From NCBI RefSeq assembly GCF_029784155.1, contig NW_026598423.1:1-64000 (forward strand): a stretch of DNA of 64,000 bases, written 5' to 3'. Position numbers and translations under genes: made by a program. Of this stretch, positions 25,794 to 40,530 are shown one piece after another. Position 1 is the stretch's first letter, and the number at the start of each line of letters is the position of its first letter. The notes under the pieces are model-generated. The model did not search any database, had not been told where the DNA came from, and worked only from the letters and a program-made list of their open reading frames with translations. The stretch comes from Uranotaenia lowii (Eukaryota; Arthropoda; Insecta; Diptera; Culicidae).

Positions 25794-25991
25794 GGGCTTG
25801 TGATATAGCTCAGTTGGCAAGTCTGTTGTCTCCTGAGCCGATGTCCGCGAGTTCGAGCCCAAGAGTAAACATCGAACACAGTTGTACCGGATAGTTTCTC
25901 AATAACGATCCGCCAACTGTTACGTTGATAAAGTCGCGAATGCCATAAAGATGGTAAAACGACTATAATCGAAACAAAAAAAAAAAAAAAA
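25794..25991 (+). mobile_element. tRNA-derived SINE inside the minisatellite
   Basis: About 198 bp. The head carries a canonical A box TAGCTCAGTTGG (25806-25817) and B box GTTCGAGCC (25851-25859), the internal pol III promoter of tRNA genes. A non-tRNA body and a terminal run of A (about 25976-25991) follow. The flank TCAGTATAGCT repeats on both sides, but that is expected in a 12-bp array and cannot prove the target duplication. The SINE has a clean A tail and intact promoter boxes. The family name is not assigned. Confidence 0.85.
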
Positions 25992-26288
25992 TCAGTATAG
26001 CTTAAGTATAACTTCAGTACAGCTTCAGTATAGCTTCAGTATAGCTTCAGTATAGCTTCAGTATAGCTTCAGTATAGCTTCAGTATAGCTTCAGTATAGC
26101 TTCAGAATAGCTTCAGTATAGCTTCAGTATAGCTTCAGTATAGCTTCAGTATAGCTTCAGTATAGCTTCAGTATAGCTTCAGTATAGCTTCAGTATAGCT
26201 TCAGTATAGCTTCAGTATAGCTTCAGTATAGCTTCAGTATAGCTTCAGTATAGCTTCAGTATAGCTTCAGTATAGCTTCAGTATAGCT

Positions 26289-27057
26289 AGAGTAGAGTAG
26301 AGTAGAGTAGAGTAGAGTAGAGTAGAGTAGAGTAGAGTAGAGTAGAGTAGAGTAGAGTAGAGTAGAGTAGAGAAGAGTAGAGTAGAGTAGAGTAGAGTAG
26401 AGTAGAGTAGAGTAGAGTAGAGTAGAGTAGAGTAGAGTAGAGTAGAGTAGAGTAGAGTAGAGTAAAGTAGAGTCGAGTCGAGTCGAGTCGAGTCGAGTCG
26501 AGTCGAGTCGAGTCGAGTCGAGTCGAGTCGAGTCGAGTCGAGTCGAGTCGAGTCGAGTCGAGTCGAGTCGAGTCGAGTCGAGTCGAGTCGAGTCGAGTCG
26601 AGTCGAGTCGAGTCGAGTCGAGTCGAGTCGAGTCGAGTCGAGTCGAGTCGAGTCGAGTCGAGTCGAGTCGAGTCGAGTCGAGTCGAGTCGAGTCGAGTCG
26701 AGTCGAGTCGAGTCGAGTCGAGTCGAGTCGAGTCGAGTCGAGTCGAGTCGAGTCGAGTCGAGTCGAGTCGAGTCGAGTCGAGTCGAGTCGAGTCGAGTCG
26801 AGTCGAGTCGAGTCGAGTCGAGTCGAGTCGAGTCGAGTCGAGTCGAGTAGAGTAGAGTAGAGTAGAGTAGAGTAGAGTAAAGTAGAGTAGAGTAGAGTAG
26901 AGTAGAGTAGAGTAGAGTAGAGTAGAGTATAGTAGAGTAAAGTAGAGTAGAGTAGAGTAGAGTAGAGTAAAGTAGAGTAGAGTAGAGTAGAGTAGAGTAG
27001 AGTAGAGTAGAGTAGAGTAGAGTAGAGTAAAGTAGAGTTAAGTAGAGTAGAGTACAG
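26289..27057. repeat. Three-block pentanucleotide array
   Basis: It directly abuts the 12-bp array. Block 1 (26289-26470) is (AGAGT)n. Block 2 (26471-26845) is 75 uninterrupted copies of AGTCG. Block 3 (26846-27057) is (AGAGT)n with occasional AGTAA units. The single change A to C (AGTAG to AGTCG) was amplified in the middle only. Long open frames through it on the - strand are an artefact of a 5-bp unit. Confidence 0.95.
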
Positions 27058-29167
<2,110 letters not shown>

Positions 29168-32100
29168 GGAAATGAGGGAATTGTATGGTTGCTGGTGTGA
29201 TTTTATTCTAGAACGTGTGACTGTTGTCTTCATTTAGCGGAATTTGCGTTAGTTTAGAGTACAAGTGTGAAATCCCCATTTCTCTACTGTCCTGCTTCTG
29301 AAGGCCTTGACGAATGTGAGTTAAAGTAGCAAGAAATATGTTAATATTAAGATGAAGATATGCACCTAGAAAAACTCTGCCGTCTATTGCAAACATGAGT
29401 GTGGAGTGAATGTTTTAGACAAGCTTAGCGTTTCTTTAGCATGCAATACAAAACGATACGATTTTCCATTATGGTAATCATGCGGTTTGACTTCTTCAAT
29501 ACGCAACCCAATAGATTGTGAGTCATTTCAACCGCAGAGCCCTTTGTGGATAGTAACGTATACTAGAATAAGCAAAAACAGTTTTTAAGCCTGCTATTGA
29601 TTTCATTTCTCCGCAAATGTTCACACAAACAAAATGTGATTCGCTTACATGAAAAAAAGTATAAATCATATGCAACAATGGCACCGCGTTATCCGATTAA
29701 GTATTTCATAAAAGTGCAATTATTATAGAAGAGAATCAAAACTACCGATTTATTATTTTTACTGAACGTTATGTTTCGATCGCTGTTTTTTTTTTAATAT
29801 CTAGGATCAAATCAAAATTTAACATAGATTTTATTTTTCAACGAGCATGGATTTCGTTCTTAAAGAACCTATTTTTATTTGCTAAGTTTATACTGTACCC
29901 CAGCCAATTGAAACTGTCTTAAGCGAAATATGCCTCATTAGTGCTGATCAGTCTATTAGATTTGAAATAGCAACGCCTTTTTTAACCTTTTGTCTATCTC
30001 CACAAATTTTAACACGCTAGTCTCCTCTTACTGTGGCTTCAAAGCCAAGATATTATTCGTTCGAATAATATTTCCAAGAATGTTTTCATCTCTTATTCCC
30101 CTTAAAACCTTCAAAAGCACTTCATTACAAACACGTGTATAAGATTGATTATTTGAGCAGCTTGTAAGAGGCTAGCGGCATGAAAAAAAACTAACAGTTT
30201 CAAACATTTTAAGATAGTGAGGTGATCTTCTACTTAAACAATAGACACACGAAGTTGAATTCACTAAGAACTATAGTGTTATATACGGAGGCCTTCCAAT
30301 GAATGAAGAATTCAAGGATACTTCTTCGAAGATATAAAAACTTTTAAACTGTGCCTAACGAAAGCATACAACAGTGTTGCCATACAGATTTATTTTACAA
30401 GGTACATTTTTGTACGCGATATATGCCTTATTATTACACGATTCCAATGCCGAGTGGTCTTAAGCGGTCCAGAAACGCTCTGGTCATTTGTCTAGTATGC
30501 ATCTGACATTTCGAATGTGCTCTTTGAGGTTTTCTACATCAGAAAAAAAGGATGTTTGAATGCCAAACCAGAACACCCAATTGAGTGCGATTAAAAGTTT
30601 TTGAAGAAACAGTGCCTATTTCATGTTTTTACCGCTTTTCAGATTCACATGTTTAATTTTGATATTCAAATGCGAACATTAGAAGTATGAATGTTTCGAT
30701 GCAGTGTATAAATGTCTACGTAAAACAAATCTAGAGCTAGTTAAAATACAAAAAAAAACACTTATGGATGTTTGTGTATCAGAAGTAAAAAAAGAAAGAA
30801 AAGAAAATAAAACAATAATACCAGAAGCATACAAAACAGAACTCTATTTTGCTCACTTAGTGATAGGAAACAAAAAAAAACATTAGGAAACTGAAACCGA
30901 TAACAGTACTGTTTTCGATATTGAAAATAAAAATCTATTTTAAAACATGCCCACATTTAGCTGAAACTTGAAACATTACCGATATTTAGGTACACACTCC
31001 AGAACAAAACCAATTCTATATCATTCACATTTAAGAAAGAGCGCGTATGAGAAATGGCAAGGTCAAAGTCATAAGATCCCCTTAATGAAGTAAGCAAAAC
31101 TGCAATCATCAAACAAACATCATTATTTTGCGATCTGGCAAACTAATCGGATTCGACCGAAAACGTGAGGCAACGATTATCCGACACAGTTGTCTTACTC
31201 AACAACAATCCAAAACTCTGATATAGATTTATGTGAAAAAGGGGAATAAAGGAATACGAACAACTAGCTTGGTTAGCGCTATAAGATGGTAGTGTTCAAA
31301 GTTGCAAAAAGAGACATTTTACTTGATAAAGAAATGAAAACACAAACAAGTAACAACAAACATACATATGTATATGACAGATAGTTTTTGTGGAAGGATC
31401 TAGCCGTTCATATAGAAAAAAGACAGACGTCAAAGATCAGAAACTTTACTTGAAATCGTCTGCCTAGTATAAGAGGCCGGTGGGTAAGTTTTTAGAAAGA
31501 CATGATGTGCCTATAGAAGTTCTTTAAAGTTTCAAGTCAAGAGCAAAAGCTGTTGATGAAATTGTTCATTTTTTTTTCAATAACAAATTAATACAAATTG
31601 TTTCAACATATATTTATTCTTTTGAATTCTAAATCTGTTTCTTTTTTTTCCACTTCTTTTTTTTTGTTTTACAACGTATTCAATTTTTATATATTGTAGG
31701 TATTTACGATCAAATGATATTTTGTATTATTTTTGGAATTTTTTCTATTGTCCAGTACCAAAATATCAGGAAACTATTTTTGAAGGCACATTTTGTCTCA
31801 CCGAAACGATAAAATCAAACAAATGGCTATAGAAGAATAAAATGGAAACTGCTAGAACTACTTTCTTACTTTCGTGGCATATTATTTTTAACACAAGTCG
31901 TGAATCGATTCATTGCAACCTACAAGTAAAGTAAAACAAATATATTGCTGTATAATAAACACTCAAGAGCAGAGAAATCTTTAATCTTAAGGATCTAGCA
32001 AAAATCGTTAGTGGAAAATGAGCAAAGAGACAAGTAACGGAAGTAATCATAGAAGATATTACCTATTGATAAATGACACATATACAAACAAACAAACACA

Positions 32101-32740
32101 AATACACACTCACTCACTCATACGCTGACTACGGAATCCATCTTGATCTCATACGTGTTAGGTTTCCCCATTTCATACAAAACGTGTATATAAATTTTGT
32201 TTGAAATATTACCCGAAAATTTTTTTATACTACTTCAAAGCCAGACTTACCTGTTTCTATTTTTTCGGCGCTTAAAATCTAAATCGATACTGATAAAACT
32301 CATCCTTATTTTAAAAATCCCGAACATATTAAATTTTTCCATAAAACAGTTTTTTGTACAAGTCGTAATCGTAAAAACGGTAAACCGGAAACACACACTG
32401 GAGACAACCGATGATATCGTTTCATTGAATGGGAAATTTAAAACAAAAAGTGGAGGATAAAAATGAAGATTCTGTGTAACTGAAAGGAAAAAAAAAACAA
32501 ACAAGGAATCGTCTTTGTGTTTACACAAAAAATAACAACAGAGCGTTAAATACACGGAAGGACAGACAGAGAAATAAAATTGATAAGATATTGAAAACCG
32601 ATTGCAGCAGCTGGCGAGGAATGATGATGATGATGGAGAGCGAAATCCGAGAAACACACTATATCATTTAAAAGTAATTGAAACTCTACATCGTAAGCAA
32701 ATGATGGAATAAATCAATAAAAAGTGTAAAATGATCCCGA
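29168..32740 (+). other. Mad: Probable long 3' UTR of Mad
   Basis: About 3.5 kb after the stop lacks tandem arrays and recognisable transposon ends, in contrast to the rest of the window, and has no recognisable coding frame. Candidate poly(A) signals AATAAA occur at several places. The best downstream pair is at 32708-32713 and 32716-32721, just before repeat sequence begins at 32885. No splice or RNA evidence is available, so the end is inference; earlier signals near 31249 and 31836 could also be used. Confidence 0.55.
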
Positions 32741-32884
32741 AGCGTTGTTGTGTTGCGATTGAATTTATCTTCGAAAGTCCTACCGAAAGTGAACTGCAGT
32801 GATATAGGTAAGTTTTATCTGTTAAAACATTCAAAAGAAAAAAAAATCTGTGAATGATATCCACTAGGTTTCCGAAAATATGTA

Positions 32885-34241
32885 AGGTACACTGGCGTAA
32901 GTGGGGACAGTATAGTTCAACTTTATAAAATCATAAAAAATTCAACAGTGGGTCAATTTTGATAAAATCGCGTTCAATGTGATGCAGAACATGTTGTATG
33001 TATGTATGTTGTATGTTGGTAATCCACCATGGGTGCACGGATTCACCGCAGTTTCTGCCTAAGTATGGGTTCACATACATTCCTTAGATTATTAGGTTCG
33101 ACAAATCTCCAATGCAGCGCGCCACCATACCCGGACCCCATGGCTTCGTATGAACTGTTATGTGGTGAATGTATTGCGTGTGTTGATGTAGGTATATTTT
33201 GGAAGAACGAATCAATCAGGTGGGCTAGTTTACTTACAGGTATTCCGGCATCCGTGTATATACCTGGCCAGCTGGCAACTGACTGAACATTCCAATTATA
33301 TAGTCAGTTATATAATGAAACACATCTTACCTGTCGGCCCGCGTATGGGATTCGAACCCAAAAGTTTTTCTTGCCGATACCGGGAATCGAACCCAGTACG
33401 CCTGGCGTACCAATACCAGACTCGCGCCAGCCTATCCACTAGACCACATCGGCGCTCTAGTTCAATGTGATGCAGAACATGTTGTTCACAAATGCTGAAG
33501 AGATGAGCTAGATAGACGCAAAGAGAAAAAAGTTATTACATAAATTTATGGGGTAAGTGGGGACGGTAGATTTTCCCTTTGATTTCTCAGGAAATTTTCT
33601 AAAAGTTTGTGTTTTTTTGGTTGAAGACGTTACTTTAGTGCTCGAACCTTCCGAAATTTTGAAAAAAGTTCATGGTACTATCAATAAGGCATCTTTCAAT
33701 GATTATTGTGTGTAATCCGATATTATCGAAAAAATATACTTATTTCAGAAAAACCAAGTACTTTTCCCAACTTTTCACGATCTGAATGCTAAATAAAGCT
33801 TAATTGTATTGAATAAAGGAGAGAAAATTGAAAAAAATGTGTAAACATCAAGTATGTATAAAGCCGTCCCCACTTACCCCAGGTAGGATTTGGAGACAAA
33901 ATTTCAGATTTTTGCAAATAAACTCTTTTCCTAACCGGCGTTTCTTTTCCTAACTAGTTGTTTCTAATGTAAGGATTGTTTTAATGTAGAGTTTTTCGTC
34001 AAGAGCCAGCTAGTTTACGAGAAATTTGAGTTTTAAAAAGATGCTTGTAACCTCCACATCGTAGTTAAAAAAAGAAAATTAACAAAAAGTCACCGTAAAC
34101 ATCCGCTTTTGTCGGAACCGTATCTCTTCCACAATTATTGGATAGATTACAAGTAAATTTAACATTCTGCATTAAAATTTTGAAAAAATAATTCACAGTA
34201 TTGTTTTAATAGCCATCGTCCCCACTTACCCCGGCGTACCT
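32885..34241. mobile_element. TA-flanked element, GTAAGTGGGGAC word
   Basis: Bounded by TA at 32883-32884 and 34242-34243. The left end is AGGTACACTGGCGTAAGTGG and the right end (complement) is AGGTACGCCGGGGTAAGTGG. The word GTAAGTGGGGAC is forward at about 32899 and 33552 and reversed at about 33864 and 34217. A SINE of about 462 bp (32998-33459) is inserted in it. No protein is encoded. Confidence 0.8.
32998..33459 (-). mobile_element. tRNA-derived SINE with 26-bp target duplication
   Basis: Perfect 26-bp direct repeats (32972-32997 and 33460-33485, beginning GTTCAATGTGATGC) bound the insert. On the - strand it starts with a tRNA-like head: GCCGATG/TATCGGC acceptor stem, GGTCTAGTGGATAGG A-box region, and GGGTTCGATTCCCGG T arm. 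A second B-box-like GGGTTCGAATCCC follows about 40 bp on. The 3' end, at low + coordinates, is an (ACAT)n-type tail. This is typical LINE-mobilised SINE structure. The doubled B box recalls dimeric tRNA SINEs, but no family is assigned. Confidence 0.88.
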
Positions 34242-34243
34242 TA

Positions 34244-35396
34244 TAGAATTAGGTATTCCAACGTTTAACACTTAACTTCTAAGACTTATTTTCTGGGTGC
34301 AAAACCAGATGAAAAGTTGAAGATCTTAATTCGATCTTAAGGAACTTACTAAGTTATTAGAGAGCATTCTGATAATTTATTCCAGTTTTACATTTTAATT
34401 TATGAGTAAAAAGAAATGATATTTCTCTATATGTATTCGGTTTCATGTTGAATTAACCTTAATCATGAAGTGTGTATAATGTATTCTGGTTTTACCTTTT
34501 CGGCTTAATGTTTAGAGATTAATATTTTAAATTCTTCCAATTTTAACCTTTTTTTTAAGAATACACTAGTTTACAAAATTATCTCTGCACTAATTCACTC
34601 TAAAACGGAACAAATCCAATTGAAATTAAAATGAACTTTAATCGGTTTTTGACAGTATGCACTGATTTCTGATTATCGTTTTTGGAAATTTATTTCATTA
34701 TAAAAAAACGAACACACACATATAGGATCTCAGTGAAACTTCATGTTTCTTTGAAGAGATCTAATTTACTTAACTCTAAGGCGTACATCTTTCAAGAAAT
34801 TATGGCTAACATCTTACAAATGCTAAAACCACCAGACCACAGAAAGAGTACTATATGTGCCGTGGTCGGGATTCGATCTCATGGACTCTGGCTTAGAAGA
34901 CTGGAACGCTATATTCTAGGCCACGACCGGCGGCACCATTATGTGTTATTGATATGAACTGAAAGTGGTTTTTGAATTTTTATGTTAATATACAATTCTT
35001 AATATGTTTTTAAAATTTTTGATTGTAAATCTGTTTTTTTCCTGATTTAATATTTGGATATTGTTTTCTGAATAAGGAAAATTCAGGATTCAATTGCTTT
35101 AATTCTGATATTTTTTTTTAAAATTCCACTTCACTGATTTTCTGAACTGAGTTAGAATTCTGGTTTCATAATAAGTTTTTAATTTCATTATAATTCTGTA
35201 TTATTTTTTAGTGTTCTTGAAATAACAAAGAAATCCTTAAGACTTGTAAACCACATTTTTTAAATTTTATTTTCAAGCACTGAGTTATAAAAACTCAGAA
35301 AAAGCAAACCTGTTTAGCAAGGGCCTGTTAAGTGATAAGTGAACTTCTTCTTTGAAATCTCTGCTTATAACACAAGGCAATAATAGAGAATTTGTT
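34244..35396. other. AT-rich intergenic with one tRNA-like sequence
   Basis: No protein gene. It contains the tRNA-like sequence at 34857-34936, listed separately. The rest is AT-rich. Confidence 0.45.
34857..34936 (-). other. tRNA-like sequence (SINE head or tRNA pseudogene)
   Basis: 80 nt on the - strand with complementary ends GTGCCG/CGGCAC and a B-box-like GATCGAATCCC at the right place. The D-arm region (GTCGTGGCCTAGAATA) is a poor A box, and no anticodon arm is evident. More likely a SINE head than a functional tRNA. Confidence 0.45.
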
Positions 35397-36700
35397 TTCG
35401 TGTGGTGGTGCACCGGGGCACTACCGGTAGTGCACTTTTTGCTGTTTTCATGCTCGTTTTCAGGATGAGTAGTCCACTGGTAGTGCACCATAAAGTGGAC
35501 GGTGGAACACTCTGAAAATATTCGGTGTTGCTCGCGCTCTCACCAATACTATCATGAATTTTGACAGCACGTGCTTCCCGATGTAAACAAATATCAGCTG
35601 GTTGGTTTATTTCTATACCGCAAAAATTGCGTTCGAGCTGTTTTTTTCTCTTTATTATCCCGAAGAACGGAAACTTGTTTCGGATTCAATACCAGTGCCG
35701 TTTCCAAAAGAGGCGGAGAATTTCACCTGGATGGCACGTTCCAAAGCAAACAACGCTCCCAAGAAGAGATGTGCCCAGAAGGCTTGCTGCAATCGGTTCC
35801 AGGCGATGACGAAAAAGAGCAGCAAATCCGAGTGCAAAAAGGCCAACCCAAAGATCTGGTGGAATCGCCCAAACCGAAAAGTTTTCTTGTTCGGGAGGGT
35901 CCTATAAGTTGGTCTCCACAGCAAGAATCGTTCAGCTGCATCGAAGCTACTCTGCTACAAGCCGGCTTCGAGCTGTGCCTTAGGGTGACAATACTCGGTT
36001 GCCCCAAGTCCCGGATTCCCACACGTTGCCCTTCAAAAACGGTAGTTCGAGACTACACCCGCATTGGGAGCTTGAATTTCGTTCGTTTCGGTCTGTTAGC
36101 AAAATTTTCTCCCCCGACTTCCGCGATCTGAGTTCGCCAATTTGACTTCCAAGAATTTTTCTTTTGTAATCTAGAAACGGAAATAGGTACTCGAACGAAG
36201 ATGAGATTTGCGAGGAATAAACGTTCAAAATACCGGAACCTTCAAGCTGGGGTAACTGCAGTCTAGCAGCAGCAAACATAGACCACCTAGAATCAGCCGG
36301 TATTGCAGTTATCATCAGAGCCAGAGGCGAATCTACCAAGCAAAATAAATCTGAAATCTTCACAATTCAACATAATACATAAATTCATGTTAAAATTTTC
36401 ATATTATTTACTAGACAATGATCAACTAAAGTAAATTTGTTTCAATTTTCGAAATCAAACCAAAACAAATACCAGCTGTAATGGATTTTTGACAGCTTGA
36501 TGTTTTCTGTTGACACTGCCGATTTCACGTACACCAACAAAGGTGGGTGCAAAACTCGATTCATGCTCGTTTTCAGCTTGGAAGGTGCAACACTTTCGGG
36601 TGGTGAAAACAAATACGGTATAAGATTCACATTTTTCCGAACACCCCAAGGAATATTTAAAGAAGGTAGTGCCAAGGCAGCCCTGCTTTAGTATTGGTAC
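35397..36700 (+). pseudogene. Coding-like block with broken frames, unidentified
   Basis: GC content rises to gene-like levels and CpG is frequent. Overlapping open frames exist on the + strand: 35571-36131 (186 codons), rich in Q/E/K in the middle, and 35602-35907, rich in K/C. Neither matches a family I recognise. Frame signal seems to move between the two, as expected of a decayed gene or retrocopy. The flanks carry direct repeats of TCATGCTCGTTTTCAG (about 35449 and 36563). TTTTGACAGC and CAAATAYCAGCTG words occur in both flanks (about 35556-35601 and 36462-36505). It could instead be an unclassified element. Confidence 0.3.
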
Positions 36701-37329
36701 AGGCTGAGACGTCACAATCACGAAAAATCTGATAATTTACTAGGAAACTTTTCTTATTCGATGATAATTTGAAGAATCTGCTGTAAATTTTCCACTTTGA
36801 AAACATGTTATTGTAGAAGGATTCTTGCTCTTCGAGATGGTTGCAAAAAAATTTGCATTTTCGAATAATTTTTCTTTGAAAAAGACCATCGCAGTTTGAA
36901 AAAATGGTGGATGTTCACCAGCGATGGAAAAAAATCGCTTCTAGCGATAATTGAATACATACAAACCTCGTCTACGATGCATTGACATCGTTGCCTGTCG
37001 ACGACACTCACATACTCCTCTCACAATTGCAAACAGACCTCTGTGAGAAACGAGTTACGAGTATCTCAAAATAGCACCATCTAAATACTATCCGTGTTGG
37101 TTCAGACTTTACGCTCTCCTTCTTACCATATTTCTCTTGTAGTGTGCGCTGACCACAAGATGTGGATCTCAAAGTGCACAGCTGGGTATAAAGAGTTTAT
37201 CGGAAAATGTACATCTGACGAACAGAAGCGATCCTATCATAATCATTTCGTCAAAGATGATGATTTTTTTACTAATAAGCAGGGATGCCTAGAGCGACAT
37301 TCATCAGTACGAAAACGACTGTCAAAATG
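36701..37329. other. Intergenic flank of the 139-bp array
   Basis: No gene. Some words (GATGTTCACC with AGCGATGGAAA, and AAAGTGCACAG...TATAAA) have loose counterparts beyond the inverted array at 40830-40890. The two arrays may therefore sit in a larger, rearranged repeat. Confidence 0.35.
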
Positions 37330-37930
37330 GTCAGATTTCAACTTGCGACACATCAATTGAAAGCCCTGTACATTTAGTAAATTTATGGGAAAAGTGGTTC
37401 GGGGCCATCTCGTCCTGGCCACGGCTAATCTGGCCGGTTCCGGAATCCAAAAAATCAAAATGATCAGTTTTCAACTTGCGACACATGATTAGAAAGCTTT
37501 TGCCCTGTGCATAATGGGAATTGATAGGAAAAGTGGTTCGGGGCCATCTGGTCCTGGCCACGGCCAATCTGGACGGTTCCGGAATCCGAAAAATCGAAAT
37601 GATCAGTTGTCAACTTGCGACACATCAATTGAAAGCTTTTGCCCTGCAATGGATGGGAATTGATAGAAAAAGTGGTTCGGAGCCATCTGGTCCTGGCCAC
37701 GGCCAATCTGGCCGGTTCCGGAATCCAAAAAAAATCAAAATGAACAGATTAAACTTGCGACACATAAATTGAAAGCTCTTGCCCTGTACATGATGGGAAT
37801 TTATGGGAAAAGTGGTTCGGGGCCATCTGGGCCTGGCCACGGTCAATCTGACCGGTTCCGGAATCCAAAAAATCAAAATGATCAGATTTGAACTTGCGAC
37901 ACATGAATAGAAAGCTCTTGAGTTTTGCAT
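37330..37930 (+). repeat. Tandem repeat, ~139-bp unit, direct array
   Basis: About 4.3 copies with unit starts near 37330, 37463, 37602, 37743 and 37881 (spacing 133-141 bp). Each unit contains AACTTGCGACACAT, GTGGTTCGGGGCCATCTG, and the partly palindromic GGCCACGGCCAATCTGGCCG. Short frames through it on either strand are repeat artefacts. Confidence 0.9.
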
Positions 37931-38940
37931 GGTTAATATATATATGGTAATATATGGTAAACCTGCCTGCGAAGTCTAATGAAACTACAGCTTAGCGATT
38001 TTACACTCGTATGCACTTTCGGAAGACTATAAATGTTTCAATGTATTTTATTAACTTCCCACAAATTTTAACTAAAATCAATAGAAATTGAGGCAGAATG
38101 CCTGCCAGACCACGTGTCTTTCGCTCAAATTTAGAATGCTGTTACCCTTTGAGAAAAGTTTCTGGTTCCCAAATTACAATAAGAATGCATAATTATATTG
38201 AATTTCGTCCTTTTCCAAGTTTAAAAGGTGCACCAATAATTGATTCGAAAAATTCAAGAAATTGAACTTCGTTGCCTACACGAAAGCGTTTTACCTAAAA
38301 GGATATAAAAAAGTTACAGAGGTTGTATATAAGAAACGACCGATAAGTTCACGTAGAATTACGACAGCCTGTCCTTTGTCAATGTGTTTTTCGTCTTAAA
38401 TTAGCATTCTAGAATAAAGTATGTCGATTTTTTTTAAAGGAAATGATCTTCAAGGAAAATCAGTCTTCCCTAAATTGTCGATTTAATACCTATTAATGGT
38501 CTAAAACGACCCATATAGATAGAATGCAGCTTGCTCAACTGCATAACAAAAGGCGAATTAAATATAAGTATAAGCAGAAACAAAGCCGATGTCGTCGAAA
38601 TGATTGCGCCCGGCAGTTATGCAAATAATGTTATCAACACACGAGCTTTGTATCAAACGCTTGCGAGAATAGCTTTCAATGACTGCTTTGATCTAAACGC
38701 TTGACTCAGTGCAAAAGTGCTCGAACTGTTTCGCCTCATGCGTCTCGTTGGAATCAGTATTATGTTTTCATTTCCCTTCAGATCACATTGCAATCGCTAA
38801 CTTAAAATGTTGATTTTACCTAGGATTCCGGAGCAAGCGTTATATTAACCACGTTTTCGTTCCATCCAAGAATTATAAACGGTCCTTTTCAGGGCCAAAA
38901 ATTTTCAGAGAGTTGTTCTTGATCTTTTTGAAATTTTAGA
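37931..38940. other. Intergenic spacer between inverted arrays, left part
   Basis: No gene recognised. AT-rich with ordinary complexity. Confidence 0.45.
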
Positions 38941-39310
38941 AGTCGTGTGCGTTGAGTGGGCGGAATGGATGGGTAGGTGGTGGTGTGCGATGGGTAGGTG
39001 GGGGTGTGCGATGGGTAGGTGGGGGTGTGCGATGGGCGGGTGGTGGTGTTCGATGAGCGGGTGGTGGTGTGCGATGGGTGGGTGATGGTGTGCGATGGGT
39101 GGGTGGTGGTGTGCGATGGGTTGGTGGTGGTGTTCGATGGGCGGGTGGTGGTGTGCGTTGGGTGGGTGGCATGTAACGGCTGGGCGGTGTGAGATGGATG
39201 TGTGGAGGTGTGCGATGGGTGGTGGTGGTGGTGGGGGTGGTGAGGTTTGGTAGGTAATTAGCGATGGGTGGGTGGTGTGTGATGGGTGGATTGTGAGCGA
39301 CAGATGGGGA
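38941..39310. repeat. G-rich 21-bp minisatellite
   Basis: About 12-14 diverged copies of a unit like GATGGGTGGGTGGTGGTGTGC. The + strand has many GGG runs, so it could form G-quadruplexes. Histidine/proline-rich frames on the other strand are artefacts of the 21-bp (7-codon) unit. Confidence 0.88.
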
Positions 39311-39392
39311 TGGGAAGTATGAAGAGTGATGTGGGAAGAGGGTGGCGGTTGGCGGGTGATGTTCCATGAGAGGTTTTTTTTTGTGATGGGAG

Positions 39393-40103
<711 letters not shown>

Positions 40104-40530
40104 ATGTGTCGCAAGTTAAAATCTAATCATTTTGATTTTTCGGAATCCGGAACTGGCCAGATTGGCCGTGGCCAAGACCAGATGGCCCCGAACCACTTTC
40201 GCTATCAATTCCTATCATGTACAGGTCAAGAGCTTTCTATTGATGTGTCGCAAGTAAAAATCTGATCATTTTAATTTTTGGATTCCGGAACCGGCCAGAT
40301 TGGCCGTGGCCAGGACCAGATGGCCCCGAACCACTTTTTCTATCAATTCCCATCATGTTCAGGTCAAGAGCTTTCTATTCATGTGTCGCAAGTTAAAATC
40401 TGATCATTTTGATTTTTCGGATTCCGGAACTGGCCAGATTGGCCGTGGCCAGGACCAGATGGCCCCGAACCACTTTTCCTATCAATTCCCATCATGTTCA
40501 GGTCAAGAGCTTTCTATTCATGTGTCGCAT
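40104..40530 (-). repeat. Inverted ~139-bp array (three copies)
   Basis: Reverse complement of the 37330-37930 units, starting near 40104, 40243 and 40380 and cut off at 40530. Together the arrays form an inverted pair around a 2.2-kb spacer that holds the minisatellite and (GT)n. Confidence 0.88.

Larger units (their letters stand above)
23205..26288. repeat. 12-bp minisatellite, unit AGCTTCAGTATA
   Basis: About 3 kb of tandem AGCTTCAGTATA. The left part is heavily diverged (units AGCTTCAAAAG, AGTTTAAGTATA, AATTTCATATATG). The right part, 26000-26288, is almost perfect. This gradient suggests growth from the right side. The array is interrupted by a TA element (23362-24335) and a SINE (25794-25991), both younger than their flanking units. 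It lies upstream of Mad on the same strand, and inside its first intron if the upstream exon call is right. Confidence 0.92.

Noticed and set aside
23205..26288. Possible CRISPR-like array
   Set aside because: The 12-bp repeats are contiguous with no unique spacers, and the genome is eukaryotic.
34857..34936. Functional tRNA gene
   Set aside because: The T arm and ends fit, but the A box and anticodon arm are poor; SINE head or pseudogene is more likely.
37243..37930. Repeated 'MAVARTRWPRTTF' frames
   Set aside because: Each is one unit of the 139-bp tandem repeat; they end at unit boundaries and differ by frameshifts.
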